From: Xaviernesmea rhizosphaerae
GTDB lineage: Bacteria > Pseudomonadota > Alphaproteobacteria > Rhizobiales > Rhizobiaceae
NCBI RefSeq assembly: GCF_001938945.1
Contig: NZ_MKIO01000029.1
Span: 62,001 to 126,000 of the forward strand
Direction of reading: 5' to 3'
DNA: 64,000 nt
The notes beneath the pieces are model-generated. The model had not been told where the DNA came from. It searched no databases and saw only the letters and a list, made by a program, of their open reading frames with translations. Positions 8,696 through 18,048 of this stretch are shown piece by piece; within the stretch, counting starts at the first letter, position 1; every line of letters starts with the position of its first letter. Made by a program: the position numbers and the translations under genes.

Positions 8696-11290
8696 TCATT
8701 CCACCTGGCTGTCATAGGCAAAGCCGTCCGCCGGGGCAAGATTATCTTGATTATTTTCATCATGATTTTTGGTCGCAAGATCGGGCGGGGCCGCCGGGGC
8801 AAACTGGCGGGTGCGCCAGTCATAGAGGCGGTGACGGGCCCAGGGCGCGGCAAGATCCGGCACGGAGGCGAAGACGCGCAGGGCCGGCTTGCCGCCCGCC
8901 GAGGGCTCAGCCGCTGGCCCGGCGCGGATCTCAAGCGCCCCGCTGCGGCGCAATGTTGCGCCGGTGGCGGCAGCGGCCGGCCCCGCCTGGCAGAGCGGCG
9001 TCTCCCGAAGGGCGCCCGGCGCGATTACCAGATCAGCGCCAAGGCAGGCGGCCTGCGACAGACGCAGATCCTCCAGCGTGACGATGCGCCAGCCCTCGAC
9101 ACTCACCGCCGCGCACCATTCCCGAGCCACGCAGGCGAAGCGGCCGGGTGGCGCCGCCGCCAGAAGCGCCACCAAGCGCTGATCCGCCGCGGCAAGATCG
9201 AGTGGCGGCGGTTCACGCCGGGCTTTGGGCGATGCGGGCTGATCGCCCTCCTGTCGCTTTGCCTGCGCCTCGGGGTGCTCCGGCCCTGCCGCCGCCTTGA
9301 TGGCCAGCGAGAGCGCGGGCAGCATCAGCGGCGCTGCCGTGGTCTCGATCACCAGCGCGCGGCGCCATTGCTGGTAGATGAAATCCGGCGGCTTGGTCCG
9401 GTTCACTCCTGCCGTGCCGCCGGAGAGCAGTGCGACCAGCCGCCCATCCTCCGACACGAGCATGGCCGGCCGCGAAGGCTGGGCCAACACGGCGACGGCG
9501 GCACCTGCCAGGATGAGGAGGAGGCCGGAAAGCGCGAGTGCCGTGCGCAACAGGCAGAGGAGAACGCCGCCGACGGCCACGAGGGTGAAAGCCATGGGTG
9601 CCAGCCGGCCGGTATCGACCTCCCCGCCCCAGCCGGCAACGGTGCGCGCCACGGCATTCATCCAGTCCAGCCCCAGCGCCACAGCCATCCAGGCCGGGCC
9701 ATCCAGCCCGAAGGGCATCAAGAGCATGGCGATCAGTGCGCCCGGCATCACCACCGTGCCGACGACCGGCAGCGCCAGCACATTGGCGATCAGGCCATAG
9801 GCCGGCAGGCGGTGGAAATGGGCGGCGGAATAGATCAGCGTCGACAGGCCGCCGATGAGCGAGGACAGGACCAGGCCGACAAAACCGGTCCAGACAGGGG
9901 AAACCAGCCTCAGCACCGGAAGCGCGCTCGCCTCCCGCCCCTCGGCCGGCGAGTCGAGCCGGCGATAGAGCGCCACAAGAGCTAGCGTGGCGGCAAAGGA
10001 CATCTGAAATCCCGGCCCTGTGATGGCCGAGGGGGTGACCAGCAGAATGAGGAGGCCCGACAGCGCGATGTTGCGCAGGCTGATCGAGGGCCGGTCAACG
10101 AAGACAGCCAGCAGCATGACGACGATCATCACGAAGGAGCGCACGGCCGAAACCGCGCCGCCGGCGATCATCATATAGAGCGTGACCATGAGCAGCGCGC
10201 CGGCCGCAGCGATCTTCTTCACCGGACGGCGCTGCGCGAAGCCGGGAAGCAGGCTGAGGCCGGTGCGCAGGCCGACCAGCAGCGTGCCGGCCGCCAGCGC
10301 CATGTTCAGCCCCGAGATCGCCAGCACATGGCCAAGGCCAGACAGGCGCATGGCCTCCACCAGCGCCGGGTCGATCGCCCGCTCCTCCCCTGTCACCAGT
10401 GCCGCCGCCAGCGCGCCGGTGGGGCCGCCCACAAGGCCGCGAATATGCGTGCCCACCGCCTCGCGCAGAATGGCGATGCGCATCAGCGTCTCCCGCAGCA
10501 GGCCCTGCGCCGGGGCGGGGCCGAGATCGCGCGGCGTGCCATAGAAGTAGCCGACAGCGCCAATGCCGGCGAAATAGGCGTCATAGGCGAAATCATTGGC
10601 GCCGCGCAGCGCCGGCCCCGAGGGCGGCGACAGGCGGGCCCGCCCCTCGATCTGCCGGCCGATCGCCACAGGCGGCCCGCGCCCGCGCGACAGCAGCATC
10701 ACTCTCTCCGGCCGGCGAAAGATCGCCGGTGCACGGGTGCCCAAGAGCGCCACCTCGTAACGCCAGAAGCCGCGCGCATCCACCTCCCGCCCCTGCACCA
10801 CCCCCGTGATCGTCGTGGTCACCGGCGCATCGATCAAAACCGTGTCGAGACGCCAGGTCTGAAGCGCGGCGGCAGCGGCGCCGACCGCCAGCAGCCCTGC
10901 CGCAAGCGCAACGGCTTGAAGCAACGGATAGCGATAGCGCGCGCCATAGGCAGCCATGCATAAAACACATGCCAGAGATGCGTTTTGCGCAAGATCCGAC
11001 GGATTGGCCTGCGAAAACCAGAGGAGCGCGCCAAGGCCGATCAGCAGCGGCCAGAAGAGAAAGCCGTGACCATAACCGGCCTCCAGCGCCAGGCAGTCGC
11101 GCAGCCAGAGCGTCAGACGCCGAAGCAGCGACGGGCGTTCTATGCCCAGCAGATCCTGCGACCGGACGAGCGCACGGCCCTGCGTGACGACCGCGGGCAG
11201 ATTGGCAGAGCCGATATCAGTCGCCGGAGCCTGGGGCGCATCCGCCCAGGCGGTCTCGCGGGGCGATTGACGTTCCCCCTCCATCGGCAC
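8696..11290 (-). CDS. comEC: ComEC/Rec2 family competence membrane protein
   Basis: Polytopic inner-membrane protein related to the DNA-import channel ComEC, 864 residues. It has an N-terminal soluble (DUF4131/OB-like) region with flanking helices (about 45-230) and then the Competence domain with many membrane helices (about 290-620). Recognisable competence-domain motifs are LVTGEERAIDPALVEAMR, LGHVLAISGLNMALAAGTL and LIYSAAHFHRLPAYGLIANV. The C-terminal 240 residues show no HxHxDH metallo-beta-lactamase motif. It is divergent from gltA. The closing residues run into a hydrophilic tail (NHDENNQDNLAPADG). Natural transformation is not established in most rhizobia, so the cellular role is uncertain. 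Confidence 0.88.
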   Translation of the reverse strand: MPMEGERQSPRETAWADAPQAPATDIGSANLPAVVTQGRALVRSQDLLGIERPSLLRRLTLWLRDCLALEAGYGHGFLFWPLLIGLGALLWFSQANPSDLAQNASLACVLCMAAYGARYRYPLLQAVALAAGLLAVGAAAAALQTWRLDTVLIDAPVTTTITGVVQGREVDARGFWRYEVALLGTRAPAIFRRPERVMLLSRGRGPPVAIGRQIEGRARLSPPSGPALRGANDFAYDAYFAGIGAVGYFYGTPRDLGPAPAQGLLRETLMRIAILREAVGTHIRGLVGGPTGALAAALVTGEERAIDPALVEAMRLSGLGHVLAISGLNMALAAGTLLVGLRTGLSLLPGFAQRRPVKKIAAAGALLMVTLYMMIAGGAVSAVRSFVMIVVMLLAVFVDRPSISLRNIALSGLLILLVTPSAITGPGFQMSFAATLALVALYRRLDSPAEGREASALPVLRLVSPVWTGFVGLVLSSLIGGLSTLIYSAAHFHRLPAYGLIANVLALPVVGTVVMPGALIAMLLMPFGLDGPAWMAVALGLDWMNAVARTVAGWGGEVDTGRLAPMAFTLVAVGGVLLCLLRTALALSGLLLILAGAAVAVLAQPSRPAMLVSEDGRLVALLSGGTAGVNRTKPPDFIYQQWRRALVIETTAAPLMLPALSLAIKAAAGPEHPEAQAKRQEGDQPASPKARREPPPLDLAAADQRLVALLAAAPPGRFACVAREWCAAVSVEGWRIVTLEDLRLSQAACLGADLVIAPGALRETPLCQAGPAAAATGATLRRSGALEIRAGPAAEPSAGGKPALRVFASVPDLAAPWARHRLYDWRTRQFAPAAPPDLATKNHDENNQDNLAPADGFAYDSQVE

Positions 11291-11588
11291 CTCGTCACCC
11301 TACGTGCACTGAGGCTATACTGTGCAACCCCGCGCCGATCGCGGCAAGAGCCTCGATTGCTCAATTTCAAGGCAGTTCATGCCATAAAGTCGTGCAAGGC
11401 CAGATATGGCGTTTCGAAATAAGCCGTGTACGATGCATATATTGCAAGGCCGCATTCCTTTGCTGCACCGCATTGACACGCCCGCTGCCGAACTTGGCAC
11501 CGGTGGATAAATGGGCTAGCACAAGGGCAACTTTAACATTTGCGGCTTATCGCATAGACCATTGAACCCGCATCACGGAGGATCCCCG
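11291..11588. promoter_or_regulatory. Divergent promoter region of comEC and gltA
   Basis: 298 bp separate two divergent genes, so both promoters should lie here. An AT-rich patch with TGCATATATTGC sits at 11434-11445, and a TTGACA hexamer lies at 11473-11478, but I cannot pair a good -35/-10 set. GGAGG at 11578-11582 is the ribosome binding site that sets the gltA start. No gltX or lexA gene is found in this gap. Confidence 0.4.
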
Positions 11589-12878
11589 GTGGCGAATAAA
11601 AGCGCAGTCTTCACGGTCGATGAAAAGCAGGTCGAAATGCCGGTGCGATCCGGCTCCATCGGTCCCGATGTGATCGACATCGGCACGCTCTACAAGAATA
11701 CGGGCACGTTCACCTACGATCCGGGGTTCACCTCGACCGCATCCTGCGAATCCAAGATCACCTATATCGACGGTGACGAAGGCGTTCTCCTGCACCGCGG
11801 CTATCCGATCGAGCAGCTGGCCGAGCATGGCGACTTCCTCGAAGTCTGCTACCTGCTGCTGTACGGCGAACTGCCGACGGCAAACCAGAAGAAGGACTTC
11901 GACCACCGCGTGACCATGCACACCATGGTTCACGAGCAGATGAGCCGCTTCTTCACCGGCTATCGCCGCGACGCCCATCCGATGGCCGTCATGTGCGGCA
12001 CGGTCGGCGCTCTCTCGGCCTTCTATCACGACTCGACCGACATCACCGATCCGCACCAGCGCATGGTCGCTTCGCTGCGCATGATCGCCAAGATGCCGAC
12101 GATCGCCGCCATGGCCTACAAGTACCATATCGGCCAGCCCTTCGTTTACCCGAAGAACGACCTCGACTACGCCTCCAACTTCCTGCGCATGTGCTTCGCC
12201 GTTCCCTGCGAGGAGTATGTGGTGAACCCGGTTCTGGCCCGCGCCATGGACCGCATCTTCATCCTGCATGCCGACCACGAGCAGAACGCCTCGACCTCGA
12301 CCGTTCGTCTCGCCGGCTCCTCGGGCGCCAATCCCTTCGCCTGCATCGCGGCCGGCATCGCCTGCCTCTGGGGCCCGGCCCATGGCGGCGCCAACGAAGC
12401 GGCGCTCAACATGCTCGCCGAAATCGGCTCGGTCGACCGCATTCCGGAATATGTCGCCAAGGCCAAGGACAAGAACGATCCCTTCCGCCTGATGGGCTTC
12501 GGCCACCGCGTCTACAAGAACTACGACCCGCGCGCCAAGATCATGCAGAAGACCACGCATGAAGTGCTGGCCGAGCTTGGCCATCGCGACGACCCGCTGC
12601 TGGAAGTGGCGATGGAACTCGAGCGCATCGCACTGACCGACGAGTACTTCATCGAGAAGAAGCTCTACCCGAACATCGACTTCTACTCCGGCATCACGCT
12701 GAAGGCGCTGGGCTTCCCCACGACCATGTTCACCGTGCTCTTCGCGCTCGCCCGCACCGTCGGCTGGATCGCGCAGTGGAACGAGATGATCGAAGACCCG
12801 CAGCAGCGCATCGGCCGTCCGCGCCAGCTCTACACCGGCGAACCGAAGCGCGATTACGTTCCGGTTCCCAAGCGCTAA
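11589..12878 (+). CDS. gltA: Citrate synthase (type I)
   Basis: Condenses acetyl-CoA with oxaloacetate at the entry of the TCA cycle. The start is a GTG at 11589 (protein begins [14 protein letters not shown]). It is preceded by GGAGG with a 6-base spacing, which is better placed than the in-frame ATG at 11562. The 429-residue product matches the usual rhizobial length. Family signatures are visible: the active-site stretch [17 protein letters not shown], the catalytic His region [13 protein letters not shown], and [15 protein letters not shown] strong terminator follows at once. Very secure. Confidence 0.98.
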   Translation: MANKSAVFTVDEKQVEMPVRSGSIGPDVIDIGTLYKNTGTFTYDPGFTSTASCESKITYIDGDEGVLLHRGYPIEQLAEHGDFLEVCYLLLYGELPTANQKKDFDHRVTMHTMVHEQMSRFFTGYRRDAHPMAVMCGTVGALSAFYHDSTDITDPHQRMVASLRMIAKMPTIAAMAYKYHIGQPFVYPKNDLDYASNFLRMCFAVPCEEYVVNPVLARAMDRIFILHADHEQNASTSTVRLAGSSGANPFACIAAGIACLWGPAHGGANEAALNMLAEIGSVDRIPEYVAKAKDKNDPFRLMGFGHRVYKNYDPRAKIMQKTTHEVLAELGHRDDPLLEVAMELERIALTDEYFIEKKLYPNIDFYSGITLKALGFPTTMFTVLFALARTVGWIAQWNEMIEDPQQRIGRPRQLYTGEPKRDYVPVPKR

Positions 12879-12902
12879 GGCGCCGAAACGCTGACAGACA
12901 GA

Positions 12903-12930
12903 AACCCGGCTGGAAACGGCCGGGTTTTTT
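12903..12930 (+). terminator. Rho-independent terminator of gltA
   Basis: AACCCGGC pairs with GCCGGGTT and is followed by a run of T (six T in total). It lies 24 bases after the gltA stop. A classic intrinsic terminator. Confidence 0.9.
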
Positions 12931-12942
12931 GATGGGTAATAC

Positions 12943-13147
12943 GAAATCCGGTTGATCGCTTCGCGATGTCTGGAGCGTCTTGGCAGAGGCGCACAGTCCT
13001 CGTTTCGTCATGCTCGGGCCTGTCGCGAGCATCTCGCAAACGCCTGATATGTCGATAAACCAACCGCCATGGCAGATCCTCGGGACGAGCCCGAGGATGA
13101 CGTCGCGCGCGATGATCGTCCTTGCCGGAAATCTCAAAAGCCGGACG
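12943..13147. repeat. RIME-like mosaic palindromic repeat, copy A
   Basis: About 205 bp between the convergent 3' ends of gltA and lpxB. The core (about 13069-13107) carries CATGGCAGATCCTCGGGAC, a hairpin of TCCTCGGG and CCCGAGGA, then GATGACGTCGC. An inverted relative of the same arm, TCATGCTCGGGCC, lies about 70 bp to the left. A second copy sits at about 54948-55164 with nearly identical core (one difference in about 39 bases) and more diverged flanks. The left end (TACG..ATCCGG..GATCGCTTCGCGA) also matches the exbB-upstream repeat. I read this as a rhizobial intergenic mosaic element. Confidence 0.75.
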
Positions 13148-13153
13148 TGACGC

Positions 13154-14353
13154 TCAGATGCCGGCGCTGCGCCCTTCGGCATAGGCCAGCACGATCGCGG
13201 CCCCCGCCTCGCCCGGCGGCACCGGGGTCTGCATGCGCGCCATCACCAGGTCGAAGCCGACGCGCATGGCGCGGCGCTGGTCGGTGTCGAACGCCAGGCG
13301 TTCGATCCAGCGGGCGAGCGCACCGGGGCGGATCGATTCGTTGAAATATTCGGGAACGACCGGATAGTCGGCGATCAGGTTCGGCAGCGCGCCGGTCCAG
13401 ATGCGGATGCGGCTGTGCATCAGCTTGATCAACCAATCGGCACGATAGGTGGAGACCACGGGAATGCCGCAGAGGCCAAGCTCGAGGATGACCGTGCCGG
13501 AGGCCGCCAGCGCAGCGTCGGCCTCGGCGAAGGCCTCCCATTTCGCCTCGGCGCCGACGCTGATCTCGGGCTTATGCGGCCAATTAGCCACCAAGTCCCT
13601 GACCCGTGCTTCCTGCCGGGGCACGGTGGGCAGGAGGAAGCGCATGGTCGGGTGGCGCTCCTTCAGAAACAGCATGGCCGCCTGGAATTCCGGCAGGAGC
13701 CGCGTGATCTCGGCGCCGCGCGAGCCGGGCAGCAACAGGCAGGTGCGCGGAGCGTCTTTCGCCTCACCATCGCGCTCCCGCTCTCTCTCGCGCGCGCTCT
13801 GACGGGCACGCACGGCCAGCACCGCGGCATCCTGCGCCAGCCGATGGCCGACATAGCTGGTCTTCGGTCCGCCGAGACGGGCCATCACCTCCGGCTCGAA
13901 GGGCAGCACCGCCAGCACATGATCGACATAACCGCGCATCCGCGGCGCGCGATATTCCTTCCAGGCCCAGACGCTGGGGCAGACATAGTCGATGATGGGC
14001 ACGCCCGGCAGCGCCGCGCGCACGCGCCTGGCGACGCGATGGGTGAAATCCGGGCTATCGATGATCAAGAGCACATCCGGCCGGGCCGCGATCAGCGCGT
14101 CGGCCGTCTGGCGGATGCGGCGGATCAGCGTCGGCAGCCGCGCCAGCACCTGGGACAGGCCCATGATCGACAGTTCGCTGTAATCGAACAGCGATGCCAG
14201 CCCCTCGCGCTGCAGGTCCTCGCCGCCGACGCCGACGAGACGGACCGGCCGGTCCGTCTGCCGCTTCAAGGCGCGAATCAGGTCGCCGCCGAGCAGGTCG
14301 CCGGACACCTCGCCGGCAACCACGCCCACGGTCAGGACGGGACGATCGGCCAT
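13154..14353 (-). CDS. lpxB: Lipid-A-disaccharide synthase
   Basis: GT19 glycosyltransferase that joins UDP-2,3-diacylglucosamine and lipid X to the lipid A disaccharide on the inner membrane. The start at 14353 (MADRPVLTVGVVAGEVSGD) is 2 bases after the lpxI stop with an AAGGAG ribosome site. The product is 399 residues. Family motifs include GEVSGDLLGGDL, VLLIIDSPDFTHRVARRV, CPSVWAWKEYR and LLLPGSRGAEI. An Arg/Glu-rich low-complexity insert (ARQSARERERER, residues about 183-195) is encoded by a simple-sequence tract just before the LLLPGSR motif and is unusual for the family. Last gene of the lpx cluster. Confidence 0.96.
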   Translation of the reverse strand: MADRPVLTVGVVAGEVSGDLLGGDLIRALKRQTDRPVRLVGVGGEDLQREGLASLFDYSELSIMGLSQVLARLPTLIRRIRQTADALIAARPDVLLIIDSPDFTHRVARRVRAALPGVPIIDYVCPSVWAWKEYRAPRMRGYVDHVLAVLPFEPEVMARLGGPKTSYVGHRLAQDAAVLAVRARQSARERERERDGEAKDAPRTCLLLPGSRGAEITRLLPEFQAAMLFLKERHPTMRFLLPTVPRQEARVRDLVANWPHKPEISVGAEAKWEAFAEADAALAASGTVILELGLCGIPVVSTYRADWLIKLMHSRIRIWTGALPNLIADYPVVPEYFNESIRPGALARWIERLAFDTDQRRAMRVGFDLVMARMQTPVPPGEAGAAIVLAYAEGRSAGI

Positions 14354-14355
14354 GC

Positions 14356-15246
14356 TCACTCCTTTGCCAGGGATCGGTCGATGCCGAGAATGAAGAGGTC
14401 GGCGGCATCCGCCGCCGCCACGGCCGCCGCGCGATCGAGCAGCAGCGCCCGGCCCGCCTCCACCGCGATCCCGGCAAGGCCGGCCGCAGCGGCCTTTTCT
14501 ATTGTCGAGAGCCCGATCGAGGGCAGATCCGCGCGCAGCTCCTGCTGCGGTTTGCACATCTTTACCAGCACGCCGCGCCGGCGCTGCGAAATCCGCCCTT
14601 CGCGGCGCAGCTCCGCCACCCGCTCCAGCATGCCATCCGTGCCCTCGGCGCCCTCCAGCGCCACCACGCGCCCGCCAATGGCGACCGCGCCTTGGCCGAT
14701 GTCGAGCTGGCCGAGCAGATCGGCCGCCGCCCTTCCGGCCGCAATGTCACGAAGCGCCTCGGCATCGGGCCGGCACGCACCAAGAGGGCCGATCTCGGCC
14801 AGAAGATCCGGAACGATCTCCTGCACGCCGATGACGCGGGCGCCGCTGGTCTCGATCAAGGCGATTGCCATTTTCAAGACCGCATCGTCCCCGCCAGAGA
14901 TCAGCGTGCGCACGACGGCCGGAACGCGGGCGATCATGCGCAGGGTCGGGCGGATCTGGCGGAAATCCGGCCGCCGCCGCACCCAGCCCGACAGCACCAC
15001 GCGGTCGACGCGCTCACGCTGCAACAGGCCGGTGATCGCGCGAAAATCGCCGATCGGCAGAACGACGCGCTCGAAGCCGGCCCAGTCGCTTTCCGATTCG
15101 CCTGTGAGCGCGATGATCAGCGGCTCGTCGCCGCGCGCACGCGCCGCCTGGGCCACATCCACCGGCAGCCGGCCGCCGCCGGCAATGATCGCCAGGCGCC
15201 CCTTGGACGGCGCCGGCGACCCCGGCAGGGGCGCGCTCGCCGTCAC
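14356..15246 (-). CDS. lpxI: UDP-2,3-diacylglucosamine pyrophosphatase LpxI
   Basis: Hydrolyses UDP-2,3-diacylglucosamine to lipid X and UMP, replacing LpxH in many alphaproteobacteria. The GTG start at 15246 lies 4 bases after the lpxA stop and gives 296 residues. Longer in-frame starts run into lpxA and are Arg-rich nonsense. Visible family features are KGRLAIIAGGGRLPVDVAQA at the N-terminus, VVLSGWVRRRPDFRQIRP, the region KMCKPQQELRADLPSIGLST, and the C-terminal GIAVEAGRALLLDRAAAV. It sits between lpxA and lpxB, exactly where this pathway step is expected. Confidence 0.94.
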   Translation of the reverse strand: MTASAPLPGSPAPSKGRLAIIAGGGRLPVDVAQAARARGDEPLIIALTGESESDWAGFERVVLPIGDFRAITGLLQRERVDRVVLSGWVRRRPDFRQIRPTLRMIARVPAVVRTLISGGDDAVLKMAIALIETSGARVIGVQEIVPDLLAEIGPLGACRPDAEALRDIAAGRAAADLLGQLDIGQGAVAIGGRVVALEGAEGTDGMLERVAELRREGRISQRRRGVLVKMCKPQQELRADLPSIGLSTIEKAAAAGLAGIAVEAGRALLLDRAAAVAAADAADLFILGIDRSLAKE

Positions 15247-15250
15247 GGCC

Positions 15251-16063
15251 TCAGCCCTTCTTGCCCCGGTGCGGCGAGGACAGCGCCCGGTCCTTGGCCG
15301 CGGCAATGAAATCGAGGATCTCGACCACCGCCTTGCTCTCGGCAAACCGCTCGCGGATCGCCTCCGCATTGGTGCGCACATTGCCCGGCCCCTCGAAAAT
15401 CTCGAGATAGGCGCGGCGCACCTCATGGATCTCAGGCTTGGAGAAGCCCGCCCGCGTCATGCCTACGACGTTGAGACCGGAGAGCACGCCGGGATTGCCG
15501 TTGAGCATACCATAGGGAATCACGTCATAGCTGACGGCCGAGAGGCCGCCGACAAAGGCCTGCCGGCCAATGCGGGTGAACTGATGCACCGCCGAACCGC
15601 CGCCGAGAATCGCGCGGTCCTCCACGGTGACGTGGCCGGCCAGCATGACATTGTTCGACAGGATGATGTGGCTGCCCAGCCGGCAATCATGCGCCACATG
15701 CGCATAGGCGAGAAACAGATTGTTGTCGCCCACCTCGGTCAGGCCGCCATGCTCGCGCGTGCCGGTGTTCATGGTCACGCCTTCGCGGATCGTGCAGTTC
15801 GCGCCGATGCGCAGCTCTGTATCCACCGCGCTGTGATGCACGCTCTGCGAATCGCCGCCGATCACCGCATTCGGGAAGATGCGCGTGCCCTTGCCGACGG
15901 TGGTGCGGCCGGTGACCACCACATGGCTGAGGAGAACCACATCGTCAGCCAGCACCACCTTCGGCCCGACATGGCAGAAGGGGCCGACGGTGACGTTCTC
16001 GCCGACCACGGCGCCCTCTTCGACCAGCGCGAGCGGATGGATCTTGGCGCTTGCAGCAATCAT
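15251..16063 (-). CDS. lpxA: UDP-N-acetylglucosamine O-acyltransferase
   Basis: First enzyme of lipid A synthesis: transfers a 3-hydroxyacyl chain from ACP to UDP-GlcNAc. 270 residues, the usual length. The left-handed beta-helix hexapeptide repeats are evident from residue 5 on ([40 protein letters not shown]). The catalytic His region is in the [20 protein letters not shown] stretch. The C-terminal helical domain starts near [18 protein letters not shown]. The start is 2 bases after the fabZ stop, so translation is coupled. Confidence 0.97.
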   Translation of the reverse strand: MIAASAKIHPLALVEEGAVVGENVTVGPFCHVGPKVVLADDVVLLSHVVVTGRTTVGKGTRIFPNAVIGGDSQSVHHSAVDTELRIGANCTIREGVTMNTGTREHGGLTEVGDNNLFLAYAHVAHDCRLGSHIILSNNVMLAGHVTVEDRAILGGGSAVHQFTRIGRQAFVGGLSAVSYDVIPYGMLNGNPGVLSGLNVVGMTRAGFSKPEIHEVRRAYLEIFEGPGNVRTNAEAIRERFAESKAVVEILDFIAAAKDRALSSPHRGKKG

Positions 16064-16065
16064 GA

Positions 16066-16533
16066 TCAGGCGTCTTCCTTCTTGATGATCATCGCGCCGA
16101 TATCGGCCTCGGCCACCAGCTGGCCATCCACCTTGGCATCGCAGTGAAACTTCCAGATGGTGCCGCGTTGCTTCTGCTTGACCACATGGAATTCCACGCG
16201 GTCGCCCGGCACGACCGGCTTGCGGAAGCGGGCATTGTCGATGGTCATGAAATAGACGAGATTGGTGCCCTCGCCCGTCTTGCGCGCGCAGATGGCGCCG
16301 GCCGTCTGGGCCATGCCCTCGATCAGCAGCACGCCCGGCATGATCGGCTGTTCCGGAAAATGCCCGGTGAAATGCGGCTCGTTCGCCGTCACGTTCTTGA
16401 TGCCGACAGCGGAATTATCCCCGTCGATGTCGATGATCCGATCGACCAGCAGGAACGGGTAACGATGTGGAAGAAGCTTGAGGATCTCGCGAATATCGGC
16501 CGTACCGAGAACATTGGCGTCTGCGTCACTCAT
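16066..16533 (-). CDS. fabZ: 3-hydroxyacyl-ACP dehydratase FabZ
   Basis: Dehydrates 3-hydroxyacyl-ACP in fatty acid synthesis and controls the branch to lipid A acyl donors. The start at 16533 ([14 protein letters not shown]) overlaps the lpxD stop by 8 bases and gives 155 residues. A longer in-frame start lies inside lpxD and adds unrelated sequence. Hot-dog fold motifs: [14 protein letters not shown], the active-site His in [19 protein letters not shown], and the catalytic Glu in [11 protein letters not shown]. The position between lpxD and lpxA is the conserved one. Confidence 0.97.
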   Translation of the reverse strand: MSDADANVLGTADIREILKLLPHRYPFLLVDRIIDIDGDNSAVGIKNVTANEPHFTGHFPEQPIMPGVLLIEGMAQTAGAICARKTGEGTNLVYFMTIDNARFRKPVVPGDRVEFHVVKQKQRGTIWKFHCDAKVDGQLVAEADIGAMIIKKEDA

Positions 16534-17590
16534 CCTTGGCTCCAGATTTCCTTTGTCTGTTTTGCGCGCGCGCCGACACTTCGGCGATCTCGCGCAAGAA
16601 GTCCTTGATCGGCCGGGCCGGCAGGCCGCCGATCCGCTCACCCGGGCCGACATCAGAGGCGACGCCGCTCTTGGCGGCGATCTGCGCTCCGTCTCCCACG
16701 GTGATGTGGCCGTTCAGCCCGGCATTGCCGCCGATCATCACGCCATTGCCGATCGTCGTCGAGCCGGCAATGCCGACCTGCGCGACGATGCCGCAATGAC
16801 GGCCGATGCGCACGTTGTGCCCGATCTGAACGAGATTGTCGATCTTGGTGCCCTCGCCGATCACCGTATCATCCATGGTGCCGCGATCGATCGTCGTGTT
16901 GGCGCCGATCTCGACGTGATCTTGAAGGATGACCCGGCCGATCTGGACGATCTTCATCATGCCGGGACGCGTGCCCGGCGCATAACCGAAACCATCCTGG
17001 CCGATGCGGGCGCCGGGATGAATGATGACGTGATTGCCGATCAGCGCGCTGGCAAGGGTCACGCCCGCCGCGATCGTGCAATCGCGACCGATCGCAACAT
17101 TGGCGCCGATCACGACATTGGGTCCGATGCGCGTGCCCGAGCCAATCTGCACGCCAGCGCCGATCACGGCAAAGGGCTCGATCTCGACATCGGGCTCGAT
17201 CTCGGCTGTGGGATGAACCACGGCTTGGGCGGAAATGCCCTGTCCGGTGGAAATGCGTTCGGGCCGCAGCGCCTGCGGATGCAGAAGCGCGCCGGCCAGC
17301 GCGAAGGCGGTGTGCGGCCGCGCGGTGATCAGAAGCGGCAGATGCTCGGGCGCAAGCCGGGCCATGGCCGCATCGCAGATCAGCGCGCCGGCGCCGGTCG
17401 TCTTGAGTTCGTCGGCCTGACGCCGGTTGAGAAGATAGCACACCTCGTCAACCCTGGCGCGCGCGACCGGCGCCACGGTGCGGATCAGCCGGTCTGCCAC
17501 GCCCTCGCCCTTCAGCTCCGCGCCGATGGCCTCGGCAAGCGCCGCCAGGCGAATGCCGTCATGCGGCGGAAAGAAGGGCCTGGTTTCCAT
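16526..17590 (-). CDS. lpxD: UDP-3-O-acylglucosamine N-acyltransferase
   Basis: Third enzyme of lipid A synthesis: adds the N-linked 3-hydroxyacyl chain. 354 residues from [13 protein letters not shown] small uridine-binding N-terminal domain (about 1-100) precedes a long left-handed beta-helix of hexapeptide repeats (about 110-310). The conserved stretch [11 protein letters not shown], then [20 protein letters not shown] and the [11 protein letters not shown] segment with the catalytic His are all visible. A Lys/Arg-rich C-terminal tail follows. It starts 458 bp after bamA, so it may have its own promoter. Confidence 0.97.
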   Translation of the reverse strand: METRPFFPPHDGIRLAALAEAIGAELKGEGVADRLIRTVAPVARARVDEVCYLLNRRQADELKTTGAGALICDAAMARLAPEHLPLLITARPHTAFALAGALLHPQALRPERISTGQGISAQAVVHPTAEIEPDVEIEPFAVIGAGVQIGSGTRIGPNVVIGANVAIGRDCTIAAGVTLASALIGNHVIIHPGARIGQDGFGYAPGTRPGMMKIVQIGRVILQDHVEIGANTTIDRGTMDDTVIGEGTKIDNLVQIGHNVRIGRHCGIVAQVGIAGSTTIGNGVMIGGNAGLNGHITVGDGAQIAAKSGVASDVGPGERIGGLPARPIKDFLREIAEVSARAQNRQRKSGAKDE

Positions 17591-18048
17591 GCTGAATGCT
17601 CCCGTTTTCGTGCGGCCCGCCGGGCCGGACGATCATGCCGCGCGGCGCTGCCGCGCTCGTCTTGCCGCCCGCCTGCGAAGGTCGCGGAGCCGGCCGCCTC
17701 AGGCCGATCCAGCCGGCTGTCCGGCGCCCCAGGCGCGGGGCCACGCACGGCTGCCAAGATCCGCGCGGCAGCGGCAATCACCCGGGCATTAGCCTTGAAA
17801 GGTCGCCGACTTCAAGAGCATGTCGCCGTTTTTGCCAGACGCAACGCAATCTTTTGAACGAAGCCAACAGAATAACACTGTCTGGAACGCAAGATCAGCG
17901 CCGCCTTTGCCCGCAGCGGAACGCATGGCCAAAACGCCCGCAGCGCATTGCCGCAGCGCCTAAAACGCAAACGTGCCGCTAGCACTGGCCAGCGGCACGT
18001 TCAAGAGAAATGGTTTTCCCGCAGAAAGCAGGACATCCCGCCGCCTTG
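17591..18048. other. Gap between bamA and lpxD
   Basis: 458 bp without a supported gene. It holds the bamA terminator at its right end and possibly an lpxD promoter. Many alphaproteobacteria carry skp/ompH at this place. I see no frame here with a signal peptide or OmpH-like coiled coil, so skp is absent or elsewhere. Confidence 0.5.
17961..18000 (-). terminator. Terminator of bamA
   Basis: ACGTGCCGCT and AGCGGCACGT form a perfect 10-bp stem with a 10-base loop, followed on the minus strand by TTGCGTTTTA. It lies about 50 bases after the bamA stop. Confidence 0.75.

Noticed and set aside
8367-8699. N-terminal extension of ExbB to 445 residues
   Set aside because: The extension is encoded by repeat hairpins and precedes a good signal peptide, so it is not protein-coding.
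12943-13147. Repeat copy read as a CRISPR array or insertion sequence
   Set aside because: There is no regular repeat-spacer unit, no transposase and no target-site duplication; it is a short palindromic intergenic element.
13415-16147. 910-codon plus-strand open frame
   Set aside because: Shadow of lpxB, lpxI and lpxA on the other strand; crosses three gene boundaries and shows no domain.
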